Shown here: in pieces, positions 1-10,021 of the stretch
Position numbering within the stretch: the stretch's first letter is position 1
How the letters are laid out: every line of letters starts with the position of its first letter
From: Shewanella intestini
GTDB taxonomy: Bacteria; Pseudomonadota; Gammaproteobacteria; Enterobacterales; Shewanellaceae
DNA: 64,000 nt
Assembly: GCF_018221465.1 (NCBI RefSeq)
Contig: NZ_JAAIKR010000004.1
Span: 186,001 to 250,000, forward strand
Direction of reading: 5' to 3'
Translations under genes and position numbers: made by a program
Notes under the pieces: model-generated
What the model was told of the DNA's origin: nothing
Databases searched by the model: none
What the model saw: only the letters and a program-made list of their open reading frames with translations

Positions 1-2
1 GT

Positions 3-2186
3 GATGGGTTAAAACCGGTGCAGCGACGCATCATTTATGCCATGAGCGAGTTAGGTTTATCAGCACAATCAAAGCATAAAAAATCGGCACGTACAGTCGG
101 TGACGTATTAGGTAAATATCACCCACATGGTGACAGCGCCTGTTATGAAGCTATGGTGTTAATGGCACAGCCATTTTCATACCGTTACCCGCTAGTTGAT
201 GGCCAAGGAAACTGGGGAGCACCCGATGACCCTAAATCTTTTGCTGCAATGCGTTATACCGAAGCCCGACTGTCAAAATTTTCAGAAGTTCTGCTTTCTG
301 AATTAGGCCAAGGTACGGTTGAGTGGGGCGTAAACTTTGACGGTACAATGAAAGAGCCGACAACATTACCCGCACGATTACCGCACATTTTACTTAACGG
401 TATTACAGGCATTGCGGTGGGCATGGCGACAGATATTCCACCACATAACGCCAAAGAACTGGTTTGTGCGTGTGTTGAGTTAATCGACAACCCGAAAGCG
501 GATCTTGAACGTTTAATGGAAATAGTTCCAGGGCCTGATTATCCAACCGCAGCAGAAATCATTACCCCGAAAAAAGATCTCGAAAAAATTTACTCATCGG
601 GGCGTGGCTCATTAAAAATGCGGGCAGTTTATACCATTGAAAATGGTGAAATTGTCATTAGCGCCTTACCGCATCAAGTGGGTAGTGGCAAAGTGTTAGA
701 GCAAATGGCTGCACAAATGCAAGCCAAAAAATTGCCGATGGTGTCTGATTTACGTGATGAGTCTGATCATGAAAACCCTGTACGCCTAGTGATTGTGCCG
801 CGTTCAAACCGTATTGATTGCGAACAAGTCATGACTCATCTGTTTGCAACAACAGATTTAGAAAAAAGTTTTCGCGTCAATTTAAACGTACTTGGATTAG
901 ATGGTCGTCCACAAGTAAAAGGGTTAAAGACCTTATTAACCGAGTGGCTTACATATCGGATAAGCACGGTGACTCGTCGATTACAGTTCCGGTTAGACAA
1001 AGTGCTGGCAAGGTTGCATATTCTTGATGCCTTAATGATTGCGTTTTTAAACATTGATGAAGTCATTGAAATCATCCGCTATAAAGAAGAGCCTAAAGCC
1101 GAATTGATGTCTCGTTTTAACTTGTCAGAAAAACAAGCTGAAGCGATTTTAGAATTAAAATTACGCCAATTAGGTAAGCTTGAAGAGTTTAAAATCCGTG
1201 CTGAACAAAATGAACTTGCAGAAGAACGTGACAAACTGCAATTGATTTTAGGCTCTGAACGTCGCTTACGTACCTTAGTGAAAAAAGAGCTGATTAAAGA
1301 TGGTGAGACCTACGGTGATGAACGTCGTACTCCAATCATTGAACGTAGCGAAGCCAAAGCTTTAACTGAGCAAGAGTTAACACCTGCAGAAGCCGTTACT
1401 GTTGTATTATCTGAAAAAGGCTGGGTACGCTGCGCTAAAGGTCATGACGTTGATGCACAAGGTTTAAATTATAAAGCCGGGGACAACTTCCTTTGCAGTG
1501 CGATGGGGCGCAGTAATCAACCATCGGTGTTTATTGACACATCTGGACGCGCTTTTGCTACTGATACTCATACTTTACCGTCAGCCAGAAGCCAAGGTGA
1601 ACCCATTACGACTCGGTTTAATATTGCTTCGGGTGAAACCGTGCGTCATGTGTTATTAGGCTCAGATACGCAGCGTTATCTTGTGGCTTCGGATGCAGGT
1701 TACGGCTTTATTTGTTCGTATTCAGATATGATCAGTCGTAATAAAGCCGGTAAAGCCTTGTTGTCACTGCCTGCTAATGCGCAAACTATGCCACCGCAGT
1801 TAATTGGTAATGTGCAAGAGCAATCGTTATTAGCTGTAACCACCGAAGGCCGGATGTTAATGTTTGCTCTAGAGGCTTTACCGCAATTATCTAAAGGTAA
1901 AGGCAACAAGATCATTGGTATTCCAACTGAGCGGTCTAAAAATCGTGAAGAAATGCTATTGCATGTGGTTATTGTACCGCCAAATGCCGCGGTGACTTTA
2001 TGGGCAGGTAAGCGCAAACTAACTCTTAAAGCCAGCGATTTAGAGCATTATCGTGGTGAACGTGGTCGCCGTGGTGCTAAGTTACCACGCGGTTTACAGC
2101 GTGTAGATTCTATCGATGTTGAGGCTAACGCCGTGTTAGATACTGCCATTGAATCTAATCATCCTGATGACAGCTTGAAAAAATAG
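3..2186 (+). CDS. parC: DNA topoisomerase IV subunit A, 5' end cut off by the window
   Basis: ParC is the DNA-breaking subunit of topoisomerase IV, which with ParE unlinks daughter chromosomes. The reading frame is open from base 3 and begins inside the conserved DGLKPVQRR motif, so about 35-40 N-terminal residues lie upstream of the window. The GTG at 18 is internal and is not the start. The catalytic tyrosine is in AMRYTEARL. The quinolone-resistance region reads [12 protein letters not shown], with the Ser and Glu positions in their wild-type state. The C-terminal beta-pinwheel domain is present, with [11 protein letters not shown] and LSKGKGNKI. Close similarity along its length to E. coli ParC makes the call firm. 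A hairpin terminator follows 28 bases after the stop. Confidence 0.97.
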   Translation, partial: DGLKPVQRRIIYAMSELGLSAQSKHKKSARTVGDVLGKYHPHGDSACYEAMVLMAQPFSYRYPLVDGQGNWGAPDDPKSFAAMRYTEARLSKFSEVLLSELGQGTVEWGVNFDGTMKEPTTLPARLPHILLNGITGIAVGMATDIPPHNAKELVCACVELIDNPKADLERLMEIVPGPDYPTAAEIITPKKDLEKIYSSGRGSLKMRAVYTIENGEIVISALPHQVGSGKVLEQMAAQMQAKKLPMVSDLRDESDHENPVRLVIVPRSNRIDCEQVMTHLFATTDLEKSFRVNLNVLGLDGRPQVKGLKTLLTEWLTYRISTVTRRLQFRLDKVLARLHILDALMIAFLNIDEVIEIIRYKEEPKAELMSRFNLSEKQAEAILELKLRQLGKLEEFKIRAEQNELAEERDKLQLILGSERRLRTLVKKELIKDGETYGDERRTPIIERSEAKALTEQELTPAEAVTVVLSEKGWVRCAKGHDVDAQGLNYKAGDNFLCSAMGRSNQPSVFIDTSGRAFATDTHTLPSARSQGEPITTRFNIASGETVRHVLLGSDTQRYLVASDAGYGFICSYSDMISRNKAGKALLSLPANAQTMPPQLIGNVQEQSLLAVTTEGRMLMFALEALPQLSKGKGNKIIGIPTERSKNREEMLLHVVIVPPNAAVTLWAGKRKLTLKASDLEHYRGERGRRGAKLPRGLQRVDSIDVEANAVLDTAIESNHPDDSLKK

Positions 2187-2213
2187 TAACGCAGTTATGC
2201 GCGTACTCATTTT

Positions 2214-2246
2214 AAATGCCACCTTATTTTAGGTGGCATTTTTTTA
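2214..2246 (+). terminator. Rho-independent terminator of parC
   Basis: Arms AAATGCCACC (2214-2223) and GGTGGCATTT (2232-2241) enclose an 8-base AT-rich loop and run into a T tract. The same 10-base stem recurs in the terminator at 2634-2662 on the far side of the repeat array. Confidence 0.9.
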
Positions 2247-2312
2247 GCCCTAAAATTGACCACGGTAAGTAGTGATAATTAATTTGAATAAATCAATTAA
2301 AACAAAATACTG

Positions 2313-2520
2313 CTGATGCCTTGATGCCTTGATGCCTTGATGCCTTGATGCCTTGATGCCTTGATGCCTTGATGCCTTGATGCCTTGATGCCTTGATGCC
2401 TTGATGCCTTGATGCCTTGATGCTTTGATGCTTTGATGCTTTGATGCTTTGATGCTTTGATGCTTTGATGCTTTGGTGCTTTGGTGCTTTGGTGCTTTGG
2501 TGCTTTGGTGCTTTGGTGCT
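2313..2520. repeat. 8-bp tandem repeat array, about 25 units in three variant blocks
   Basis: After one degenerate unit (CTGATGCC, 2313-2320) the array has 12 copies of TTGATGCC (2321-2416), then 7 of TTGATGCT (2417-2472), then 6 of TTGGTGCT (2473-2520). Each block differs from the one before by a single base. This looks like a point mutation followed by copy-number expansion. The array lies between convergent parC and bfd, inside a 594-base gene-free interval, between two terminators. I see no open frame with protein features in it. Confidence 0.97.
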
Positions 2521-2633
2521 TTGTGTTTTGCCGAGATCAGGTTTTGATGGTGCTATCGAGTGGATATCTTGGGGCGTAACCTTGGGCGTTATATTATGCA
2601 GGAGAAGTGGTTGGTGATTTTCAGCAGAAGTAA

Positions 2634-2668
2634 AAATGCCACCGAAATATTCGGTGGCATTTATTTTT
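2634..2668. terminator. Hairpin terminator, probably bidirectional, downstream of bfd
   Basis: Arms AAATGCCACCGA (2634-2645) and TCGGTGGCATTT (2651-2662) have a 5-base loop. T-rich sequence follows on the plus strand and a short A run (T on the minus strand) precedes the left arm. It would end bfd transcription on the minus strand. Bases 2521-2633 hold nothing else I can identify. Confidence 0.75.
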
Positions 2669-2780
2669 GGTATCTATGCGTTTAGTCAATCAATAAATTT
2701 GCAGCAATAAAATGATTTACATAAACAGCAAAATAACATCAATGAAGCGGCGTTAATTGTTGCTTTAGGGGTTAGCTAAA

Positions 2781-2972
2781 TTATGCCACTTCATAGAAAT
2801 TAGGTTCAAACGCTAATTGGGTTTGAATAATGTTATTCGCCATCTTTGCGCATTTACCGCACTGGTTAGCAACACCAAGACGCTTTTTAACATCAGCTAA
2901 AGTGTAATCACCTTGGCTAACCGCCTCTTTAATTTGTTGGTCGGTAATTGCATTGCAAAGACACACGTACAT
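2781..2972 (-). CDS. bfd: Bacterioferritin-associated ferredoxin
   Basis: This 63-residue [2Fe-2S] protein fits the Bfd family, which passes electrons to bacterioferritin so that stored ferric iron can be released. It has the four expected cysteines: C4 and C6 in MYVCLCNAIT, and the CGKC pair near residues 38-41. Length matches the family (about 64 aa). Bacterioferritin itself is not next to it here. A Fur-box-like sequence lies 65-84 bases upstream of the start, consistent with expression under iron limitation, as known for bfd elsewhere. It is convergent with parC and appears monocistronic. Confidence 0.93.
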   Translation of the reverse strand: MYVCLCNAITDQQIKEAVSQGDYTLADVKKRLGVANQCGKCAKMANNIIQTQLAFEPNFYEVA

Positions 2973-3036
2973 AACAGCCTCATTAATTAGTTAGATCAGA
3001 GAACAACTCTCTACCCTAAAGAATAATGCAATTGTA

Positions 3037-3056
3037 AATGAAAAGGATTCTCATTA
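3037..3056 (-). promoter_or_regulatory. Fur-box-like operator upstream of bfd
   Basis: Read on the minus strand, TAATGAGAATCCTTTTCATT resembles the inverted-repeat Fur consensus (GATAATGATAATCATTATC), with most half-site positions kept. Its position upstream of an iron-release gene supports the call. Binding is inferred. Confidence 0.65.
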
Positions 3057-3157
3057 CTAATAACTTTTTGGAACGATAAGTATCGGTGATATTTATTGTT
3101 GTTATAGCAAATTGTGATGGACTGCTGATTTTGCCGTAAAAGTGAACACAGGTAGAG

Positions 3158-4084
3158 TTAATAACCGCGTTCAAAGTTGACTGTAAATTCAAGCGGCTTT
3201 GCTGCTAACCAATGTTGGTAGTTACGGCAGAAAATGTCGATAATTTGTTCTGGAAAGCTCGGCGCTGCGATATGTGGGGTAATAATGGCATTATCGCACT
3301 GCCAAATTGGATGCTGAGTTGGCAGTGGCTCTTGGCTAAATACATCAAGTATGGCCAATTGATGTGGTTTGCTATGCAATTGCAAGCTAAGTGCATCAAG
3401 ATCTAATACATCACCGCGGCCAATATTGCATAATACCGCCGTTTCTTTAAACAATTTAAGTACTGGTGCCGTTAATATTTGTTGGGTATGTGGAGTGCTT
3501 GGAAGCACACTGACAATGGCATCCGCTGTTGGTAAATGTAAGGTAAGTGTATTAAGCGCTGCGGTGACATCAAAGCCGTTGACCGAGTTTCCATGGCGGT
3601 TAATGCCAGTAACATGCATACCAAAGTGTTTGGCTGTAGAGGCAATGTGTTGTGCGATTGACCCCGTACCAAGTATTAAAAGCCGCTGTCCCTGTAGTGT
3701 TTTAAAACGTTGTGCACGCCATGTAGCTTGGGATTGTAATTGTCTATAATGGGCGTGATGTCGTTGGTGGGCAAGTAAATAGCCAAACACATATTCACTC
3801 ATTAGCGAGCCAAATATGCCTTTAATGTTGGTAAGTAAATAATCTTGACGTTGATTTTTCCCTATTAATTTATCAACTCCGGCAAAGGTTGATTGTAGCC
3901 ACTGTAAATGGCTTGCATGGACAATGAGAGGGGCGGCTAATGCAGGCTCTGCAAACCAAATGTTTGCTGTACGAATATTCGCAGGATCATCATCAAGTAT
4001 GGTGAGCTGCGGCAATGTTGCTTGTTCAAGTAGGTGACGATAATGGTCATTATCTTTAGTTAATAGCAGCAGCTTGTTAGTCAT
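3158..4084 (-). CDS. D-isomer-specific 2-hydroxyacid dehydrogenase (glyoxylate/hydroxypyruvate reductase-like)
   Basis: At 308 residues this is the size of the GhrA-type NAD(P)-dependent 2-hydroxyacid dehydrogenases, which reduce 2-oxoacids such as glyoxylate or hydroxypyruvate. The Rossmann fingerprint GTGSIAQHIA sits near residue 140. Catalytic-region motifs follow: NIGRGDVLD, DVFSQEPLP and ITPHIAA, the last carrying the active-site His. The substrate cannot be read from sequence, so no symbol is given. The gene is minus strand, 46 bases downstream of the glycerophosphodiesterase gene, and could be transcribed with it. Confidence 0.85.
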   Translation of the reverse strand: MTNKLLLLTKDNDHYRHLLEQATLPQLTILDDDPANIRTANIWFAEPALAAPLIVHASHLQWLQSTFAGVDKLIGKNQRQDYLLTNIKGIFGSLMSEYVFGYLLAHQRHHAHYRQLQSQATWRAQRFKTLQGQRLLILGTGSIAQHIASTAKHFGMHVTGINRHGNSVNGFDVTAALNTLTLHLPTADAIVSVLPSTPHTQQILTAPVLKLFKETAVLCNIGRGDVLDLDALSLQLHSKPHQLAILDVFSQEPLPTQHPIWQCDNAIITPHIAAPSFPEQIIDIFCRNYQHWLAAKPLEFTVNFERGY

Positions 4085-4130
4085 AATTAGAACTCAGTTT
4101 TTCTAAGTGGTTTAATTAGGCGTAAAACAG

Positions 4131-4877
4131 TTATTCGAACCAGTTTTCAAATGGCGAATCCATAGTTGTATCTTGAGTTATTTGTGCTGTGGCTTCAATG
4201 ATGGCTTGTGCTTTGTCGGGGTAATTACTGAAAATTCCATCGACATTAATATGTTGCAACGCTTTAATATCATCAGCTTCATCAACAGTATAAACAAACA
4301 CTTTAACACCGCGCTGGTGAGCATCTTTAATGATGGCTTGGTTAACAAAGTTAATCGATAGGTTAATTGAGTATGCTTGCAGCTGTGTGGCAACCTGCGC
4401 CAAAGTAATTGGAACACCATCGACTAAAGGGGCGACATAAGCTTGAGGAAATTGCTGACGGACACTCATTAAATAATGGTGATTAAAGGATGAGATTAAC
4501 AGCTGCTCTGCACTAAAGTTGAGCTTTGACAATATTTTCGGGTACATGGTTAAAAAGGGAGTTAAACAGAAACAACCTTTAAGCTCTATGTTGACCATGC
4601 AGCGACCATCAATAACAGTGAGTACCTCCCATAACGTGGGGATCGGTTCACCCAAAACACGCAATTGAGTCATGTGTTGTTTAGTGGTTAAGTGAACCGG
4701 CCCAAAACCATCTGACTTTTTTTCTAAACGGCGATCATGATACACATACAACTCACCCTCAACATTATGAATATCAAGCTCAATTGCTTGAACGCCAAGT
4801 TCAATGGCCATCTTCATCGCCGCTAGGGTATTTTCTGGTTGGTAACCACTTGCCCCTCTATGAGCAAAAACTAACAT
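4131..4877 (-). CDS. Glycerophosphodiester phosphodiesterase, UgpQ-like
   Basis: This GDPD-family TIM-barrel enzyme would hydrolyse glycerophosphodiesters from phospholipid turnover to sn-glycerol-3-phosphate and an alcohol. The N terminus has the HRGASGYQPENTLAA signature, followed by ELDIHNVEGELYVYHDRRLEK, which supplies the acid and base residues and metal ligands. The late barrel has VYTVDEADD and VDGIFSNYPD, typical of the family. At 248 residues with no signal peptide it resembles cytoplasmic UgpQ rather than periplasmic GlpQ. It lies 13 bases after mscM on the same strand, suggesting a shared transcript. Confidence 0.9.
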   Translation of the reverse strand: MLVFAHRGASGYQPENTLAAMKMAIELGVQAIELDIHNVEGELYVYHDRRLEKKSDGFGPVHLTTKQHMTQLRVLGEPIPTLWEVLTVIDGRCMVNIELKGCFCLTPFLTMYPKILSKLNFSAEQLLISSFNHHYLMSVRQQFPQAYVAPLVDGVPITLAQVATQLQAYSINLSINFVNQAIIKDAHQRGVKVFVYTVDEADDIKALQHINVDGIFSNYPDKAQAIIEATAQITQDTTMDSPFENWFE

Positions 4878-4890
4878 GCAGTATTCCTCT

Positions 4891-7800
4891 TTAAACCTTT
4901 AATAAGCTAGATTGATCTCGCGAATTACCATTATTGAGATGGATTTCCATTTGTGGGTAAGCTAATTCAACCTGATTTTGTCGCAGCTTTTTGCTTATCT
5001 GTTTATGCAGCATATGCCTTAATGGCATGCGATCATCCATTTCTTTGGCGTAAGAGCGTACTTCATAATCTTGAGTATGTTGACCAAAGCCGACGAACCA
5101 TACGTCCGGTTCAGGCGTTGACAATGACATTTCACATTCACGTACCGCTTGGTGTAGTAGCATTTCAACTTTGGTGGGATCGGCGTCACGGGCGACAGAC
5201 ACTTTTACAATAACTCGAGTGATAGGATCAGAAAGTGACCAGTTAACTAATTGTTCGGTAATAAAGGCTTTATTGGGGACGATAATCTCTTTTCTGTCCC
5301 AATCTGAAATTGTTGTTGCACGGATTTCAATTCTTGTAACTGTGCCAGTTAAATTACGAATGGTGACGGTATCGCCAATACGTATTGGTTTTTCAAATAA
5401 AATGATTAAACCGGAAATAAAATTGGCAAAGATTTCTTGTAAACCAAAACCTAAACCGACTGACAAGGCGGCGACTAACCATTGTAATTTAGACCACTCG
5501 AGTCCTAGACTTGAGAAGCCAATAATCATGCCTAACAGTACGATTAAATAACTACTTACCGTAGTAATAGCAAACCCAGTGCCGGGCGATAAATCTAAGC
5601 GTTGTAAAATGGTCAGTTCTAACATACCCGGAAGATTTTTAGCGATAATAATCGAGAACCAAGTGAGTACCACACCAACAACTAAGGATTTCAACGTAAT
5701 CGGAACTTGCTGCTCAAGGCCATTAATGGTCGAATTTGTTGTCCATAAGGTAATGCCATCTAAAAATGATAATACTGCAGTATGTGTGTGCGATAACAGA
5801 GCAATTAGACTGGCAATAAAAGCGAGCATTAACAGGGTGCGTACTAATCCTATTGATTGGCTTGCAATGGTATCAAGGTCGATGACTGGCTCTTCATAGC
5901 TCTCTAAAGGTTCAGATGAATTAAGCTCGCCACGCTCGCGTTGTGAGAGTTGCTCAGCACGTTTAGCTTTAGCGCGATCAAACGCAATTAGACGTTGTTC
6001 GATAAGCATCCAACGCTTAATTAATTGATAAAGCAATAAGAAACACAGGCCAACAATTATTGAGATTTGCAGTTGCATTAATAGCTGCACCGCAGTGAAG
6101 TAATACCCAATGGCGGCAGCAATAAGACTGATAACAGGCACGGCAATAATAAATAGCCAAAGCAGCTTTTGTAGTAAGCGCATGTTTTGTTTGTTAGGGT
6201 GATTTTCTAACGTTGACTCGGCAAATAAAAATACCCCGCGATAGAAATCAAATAAAACGATACACAAGATGATAAATGCGCCACGGCCTAAACTGTTGCG
6301 CACAAAAGAAGTGTCGAGCATCTCGGTGAATCCCATTATGGTCATCAACGGTGTTGTCATCAGCGCGAAGATGAAAACCTTACCTTGCAAGGTGGCAATT
6401 TTAGGTGCAGGACGCCTGAAGTGTTTGGTTAATACGCCATTTTCAGCATAGAGCAAATAGATAAAACGAAAGATAAAGAAGTTAGCGCCAAGCGCCAATA
6501 AACCACAGCCCAAAGCGAAAACAAAATTGTGTTTCGACATAAACAATATCGCTCCGCCAATTATCACCGGCAGCGGCTTGATGGCAGCATAAGCAAATGT
6601 TGCGGCCAACGTTTTTATGGTGTAGATAAATTTATCTTGGGTAACGTTACCGACATAAGTAGCGTACCTTGCATTCATGCGGGTAAATTTAGGAGATAAC
6701 ATGTCCTGAGCCATTAAGCACAAGATGAGTAATATTACCCACCAAGCCCACAAATAATTCTGTACTTTCCACTCTTGCTTGAGTTGGTGCCATTGCTCTG
6801 GATGAGCTAACCAAGCAATACTTTTAAATAGATTGGCAGCCCAAATAGTGCCAATACTTTGGGCATTAGGCACCCAAAACAAATGTTCATTGAGGGTGTT
6901 TTTTAGCAAATTATGTAACTGAGTCAGTTGCTCATAGGCTAAGCGTAATTTAGCCAGTTCATTTAAGTATTGATCATTACTATGAGTAAGTTGTGACAAT
7001 AAATTCTGTTGAGATTGTAATAATTGCAATTGTTGCTTAGGTAAGTTTGTGTGATTTTGCAGTTTGTTTTCTAACTCAATAGTAGTTTGTTCAAACTGAT
7101 AACGTGCAAGCCTTGCGTCAGCCATATCATTTTGAATTTGAGCGAGATTTGGTGGCTTAGGCAGCGACTGTAAAATATCTAAAAATCGTTCACCAAACGC
7201 AGCATTGGTTTTTACCCAAGTAATTTGCTCTTTTACATTATTAAGTTGAATTGATTGTGACTGATAACGTTTTTCGACGCTCTCTTGCTTTGAAATCGTG
7301 TCATCAATTTTGCCGTTTAGTAATTTCAATTGCTGGGTAAAATTGATGTTGGTTTTATTAAGTTGCTGAGAAATGGGGTCTTGTTGTAAAGGCTGCGATA
7401 AATAGCTAGCAATCGTGTTGTCGGTTTGGGTTTGTCTTTTGACGCCAATTTTTAAATTAAGCTGCTCTATAAAGTTTTCTTGTTGTTTTAAAGAATAACG
7501 CAAAACCTGTTGATTTAACTGGTTAATTTTAATTTGAATTGGGTTAGCTTTGAGTTGAGTTTGTAAACTATCAATATGCTGGTTTAGCAGTTCAACTTGT
7601 AATTGATATTTCAATCCTAAAGGGGTATCAACTGGGGCTTGTGGTGTACGTAAATGTTGTGACAATGCAGTACGTGCCGTTGCAATGAGTTCTGGCAGCT
7701 GCTCACGAGAACGCACCAATTGGCTATATAATTGGCTGGATTGCTTTTCGCTTTCTTTTAGCTCAGTGAGCAAGGAATATGACATTGATGCCTGCTGAGC

Positions 7801-8100
7801 AATATCGATATTAGGTGAAATAGATAGCGGTTGTTTACTTTGCTCTAACTGTTCATATAAGCGCTGTTGAGTGGCTTCGTTGGAGTCATAAATGGCCTGA
7901 TATGCCTGCTGCTCTTTCTTTAAACGAGCAATATCTTGTTGGAGTTCTTCGATTTGAACATGGATATCTATCGAGTGTGATTTTGTCTCAGAGGGGATCC
8001 CTAAGCGCTTGTTAATTGATAGTGGGGAATTTGCATTTGCCTGACACGCAAATACACAGAAAAGTAAAATAGCAGCAAGTAAGCGGGGGAAAAATAGCAT
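4891..8100 (-). CDS. mscM: Large mechanosensitive channel of the MscS family (MscM/MscK type)
   Basis: This 1069-residue inner-membrane channel protects against hypo-osmotic shock. A signal peptide (about residues 1-23) is followed by a roughly 400-residue, Gln-rich, coiled-coil periplasmic domain, then many membrane segments from about residue 445. The C-terminal MscS core includes GLGFGLQEIFANFISG, the pore helix and hinge, and then GDTVTIRNLTGTVTRIE of the cytoplasmic beta domain. Length fits the long paralogues (E. coli MscM/YjeP 1107 aa, MscK 1120 aa). Position near psd-rsgA-orn matches E. coli mscM, which favours that name. A DMT transporter gene separates it from psd. Confidence 0.85.
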   Translation of the reverse strand: MLFFPRLLAAILLFCVFACQANANSPLSINKRLGIPSETKSHSIDIHVQIEELQQDIARLKKEQQAYQAIYDSNEATQQRLYEQLEQSKQPLSISPNIDIAQQASMSYSLLTELKESEKQSSQLYSQLVRSREQLPELIATARTALSQHLRTPQAPVDTPLGLKYQLQVELLNQHIDSLQTQLKANPIQIKINQLNQQVLRYSLKQQENFIEQLNLKIGVKRQTQTDNTIASYLSQPLQQDPISQQLNKTNINFTQQLKLLNGKIDDTISKQESVEKRYQSQSIQLNNVKEQITWVKTNAAFGERFLDILQSLPKPPNLAQIQNDMADARLARYQFEQTTIELENKLQNHTNLPKQQLQLLQSQQNLLSQLTHSNDQYLNELAKLRLAYEQLTQLHNLLKNTLNEHLFWVPNAQSIGTIWAANLFKSIAWLAHPEQWHQLKQEWKVQNYLWAWWVILLILCLMAQDMLSPKFTRMNARYATYVGNVTQDKFIYTIKTLAATFAYAAIKPLPVIIGGAILFMSKHNFVFALGCGLLALGANFFIFRFIYLLYAENGVLTKHFRRPAPKIATLQGKVFIFALMTTPLMTIMGFTEMLDTSFVRNSLGRGAFIILCIVLFDFYRGVFLFAESTLENHPNKQNMRLLQKLLWLFIIAVPVISLIAAAIGYYFTAVQLLMQLQISIIVGLCFLLLYQLIKRWMLIEQRLIAFDRAKAKRAEQLSQRERGELNSSEPLESYEEPVIDLDTIASQSIGLVRTLLMLAFIASLIALLSHTHTAVLSFLDGITLWTTNSTINGLEQQVPITLKSLVVGVVLTWFSIIIAKNLPGMLELTILQRLDLSPGTGFAITTVSSYLIVLLGMIIGFSSLGLEWSKLQWLVAALSVGLGFGLQEIFANFISGLIILFEKPIRIGDTVTIRNLTGTVTRIEIRATTISDWDRKEIIVPNKAFITEQLVNWSLSDPITRVIVKVSVARDADPTKVEMLLHQAVRECEMSLSTPEPDVWFVGFGQHTQDYEVRSYAKEMDDRMPLRHMLHKQISKKLRQNQVELAYPQMEIHLNNGNSRDQSSLLKV

Positions 8101-8149
8101 AAGAAGTTACCCTGTAGTTCATGGGCTTATGGTAGCCAAAAATTGCTGA

Positions 8150-9022
8150 TTATGCTTTCTTTTTTTGTTGGTGTTGCATGGTTTCGAACATGGCTGTTGC
8201 AACAATAATCAACCCACCAATCATGGTGCTGCTAGAAAGGCCTTCATTGAGTAGAAGTAGCGCTAAAATTGCGCCATAACAAGGTTGAAGGCAAGACACT
8301 AAACTGACGGTTTTAGCGCTAAGCTTTCTAAGTGCTGAAGCAAATAAGGCATGGGGCGCAGCAGTAAAAAATACTCCTAAAATAACCAACATTAACCAGG
8401 TATTTTGAGAAAGGGCGCTTAAGTCAGTTTGTTGCCAAGGTAGTAAGATAAATACTGCCACCACAGTTTGGTAAAACATGGCTTTTGCGCCGCCATACTG
8501 CGAAAAATGTTTTTTATGAATAAGATTTCGGGCTGTAAATAACGCTGCAGAGCATATTCCAACAATGATCCCTAAGGTAATGTCATTATTCAAATTAGCT
8601 TCAGGAATTAATAATATCACCCCAATTAACACGGCAATTGCTGACATTACGTCAATAGCTTGAATGCGTTGCTTGTTCAATAGTGGTTCAATTAAGACAG
8701 TCATCACGGGGTAAGTATAAAAAGCAATCATGCCAATCGCGACCGTTGATAATTGCATTGCAGCAAAATATGTTACCCAATGCGCGCACACCAAAGTACC
8801 GAGCACAAGGGCGACTTTATAATCTTTGGGCTTAGTGAGGGACAGCGTTTGTGTTGATACTTTGACGAGAATCGCTAAAGCCATCGCTGCCACCACACAC
8901 CTAAAAAGGGTGATGTCGGCTGCATTAAGTGGAATTAGCTTTGAGAATAGCGCCGTACCACCAAAAAGCAGTACGGCTAAATGTAGCTCTAATAAACCGT
9001 TTTGATGGCCACGTTCTGGCAT
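8150..9022 (-). CDS. EamA/DMT-family transporter
   Basis: About 290 residues with ten predicted hydrophobic segments in two five-helix halves, the layout of drug/metabolite transporter (EamA/RhaT) exporters. The substrate is unknown. Motifs such as LYTYPVMTVLIEPLL-like (FYTYPVMTVLIEPL here) and SCLQPCYGAILALLLLNE are typical. ATG at 9022 is chosen; a TTG codon at 9025 directly before it is the alternative. The start is three bases after the psd stop, so the two genes are almost certainly cotranscribed. It sits between psd and mscM, which are adjacent in E. coli, so it is an insertion into that order. Confidence 0.85.
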   Translation of the reverse strand: MPERGHQNGLLELHLAVLLFGGTALFSKLIPLNAADITLFRCVVAAMALAILVKVSTQTLSLTKPKDYKVALVLGTLVCAHWVTYFAAMQLSTVAIGMIAFYTYPVMTVLIEPLLNKQRIQAIDVMSAIAVLIGVILLIPEANLNNDITLGIIVGICSAALFTARNLIHKKHFSQYGGAKAMFYQTVVAVFILLPWQQTDLSALSQNTWLMLVILGVFFTAAPHALFASALRKLSAKTVSLVSCLQPCYGAILALLLLNEGLSSSTMIGGLIIVATAMFETMQHQQKKKA

Positions 9023-9025
9023 CAA

Positions 9026-9889
9026 TTAAGCTTTGATATTAGCAAAAGGTTGTCCCATGCGGGTAGTTTCGCCTGGAGTTGCATCGTCAACAAATGAGGA
9101 AATAGCATCTTTGCCCCATAACATGACGACTGTGCTGCCGAGTTTAAAGCGACCCATTTCTGCGCCTTTTTCTAAGGTGAGTGCTTGAGGGCCTGTGGTT
9201 GGGTAGTCCCAACTAAATACTTGTTTGCCACCAGGCGGGGTAACGGTGCCCGCCCAAACGGTTTCAATACTTGCCACAATGGTCGCTCCCACAAGCACCA
9301 TCGCCATTGGGCCGAGCTTCGTTTCAAAAATTGCTACTACGCGTTCATTTCTAGCAAACAATCCAGGTACATTTTGTGCGGTTAATGGATTGACCGAAAA
9401 TAAATCACCTGGAACATAGGTCATCTTTGATAATGTGCCGCTAATCGGCATATGGATACGGTGGTAATCTTTGGGGGCTAAATAAATCGTTGCAAAATCG
9501 CCTTCATCAAAACGGGCAGCGTCATCAGCATTGCCACCTAACAATGCTAACGAGGTATATGTATGACCTTTCGCTTGGAAAATATTGCCCGCTTCAATAG
9601 GGCCTAATTGACTCACTGCACCATCAACTGGGTGCGCCATGATGTTGTCTGAGTCGCATATTGGACGAATGCCCGCTTTAAGCTCACGGGTAAAGAAATC
9701 ATTAAAGGTTTTATAAGCTTCAGGTTCAGGCTTTGCGGCTTCTGACATATCAATTTTATATTGTTTAATAAACCATTTAATTCCTGCAGTGGTAATTGAA
9801 CCTAGTTCTGCAGCGGCAAATTTGCCGACCAAACGAGATAAAAAGTGTTTAGGTAATATGTACTGCAAGGCAATTTTTAGTGAGTCCAA
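9026..9889 (-). CDS. psd: Phosphatidylserine decarboxylase proenzyme
   Basis: Psd makes phosphatidylethanolamine from phosphatidylserine at the inner membrane. The proenzyme cleaves itself to give a pyruvoyl cofactor. The cleavage motif LGST is present, with Ser at residue 252. The conserved HPVDG (about 86-90) and YHRIHMP (about 142-148) supply the Asp and His of the self-processing triad. The 287-residue length matches E. coli Psd (322 aa with a longer tail) and the type I family. It lies 132 bases downstream of rsgA on the same strand. Confidence 0.96.
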   Translation of the reverse strand: MDSLKIALQYILPKHFLSRLVGKFAAAELGSITTAGIKWFIKQYKIDMSEAAKPEPEAYKTFNDFFTRELKAGIRPICDSDNIMAHPVDGAVSQLGPIEAGNIFQAKGHTYTSLALLGGNADDAARFDEGDFATIYLAPKDYHRIHMPISGTLSKMTYVPGDLFSVNPLTAQNVPGLFARNERVVAIFETKLGPMAMVLVGATIVASIETVWAGTVTPPGGKQVFSWDYPTTGPQALTLEKGAEMGRFKLGSTVVMLWGKDAISSFVDDATPGETTRMGQPFANIKA

Positions 9890-10021
9890 AACGTAATCCT
9901 ATTGAGTTCTGTCATATGAAAACGAAAGTTATTATATTGAAGTGATGATAGTCATCTACAACGTTATAATGCGTCAAGTGATTGTTGTATTGACGCTTAT
10001 TGGCTGTCGTTTTGTTTATTG

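Noticed and set aside
2313-2520. CRISPR-like array
   Set aside because: Units are 8 bp, contiguous and without spacers; no cas gene is in the window.
3369-3749. 126-residue plus-strand open frame inside the 2-hydroxyacid dehydrogenase gene
   Set aside because: It is a Cys/Ser-rich antisense shadow of a well-supported gene. The same applies to the other antisense frames in parC, mscM, hflK, pcnB and panB.
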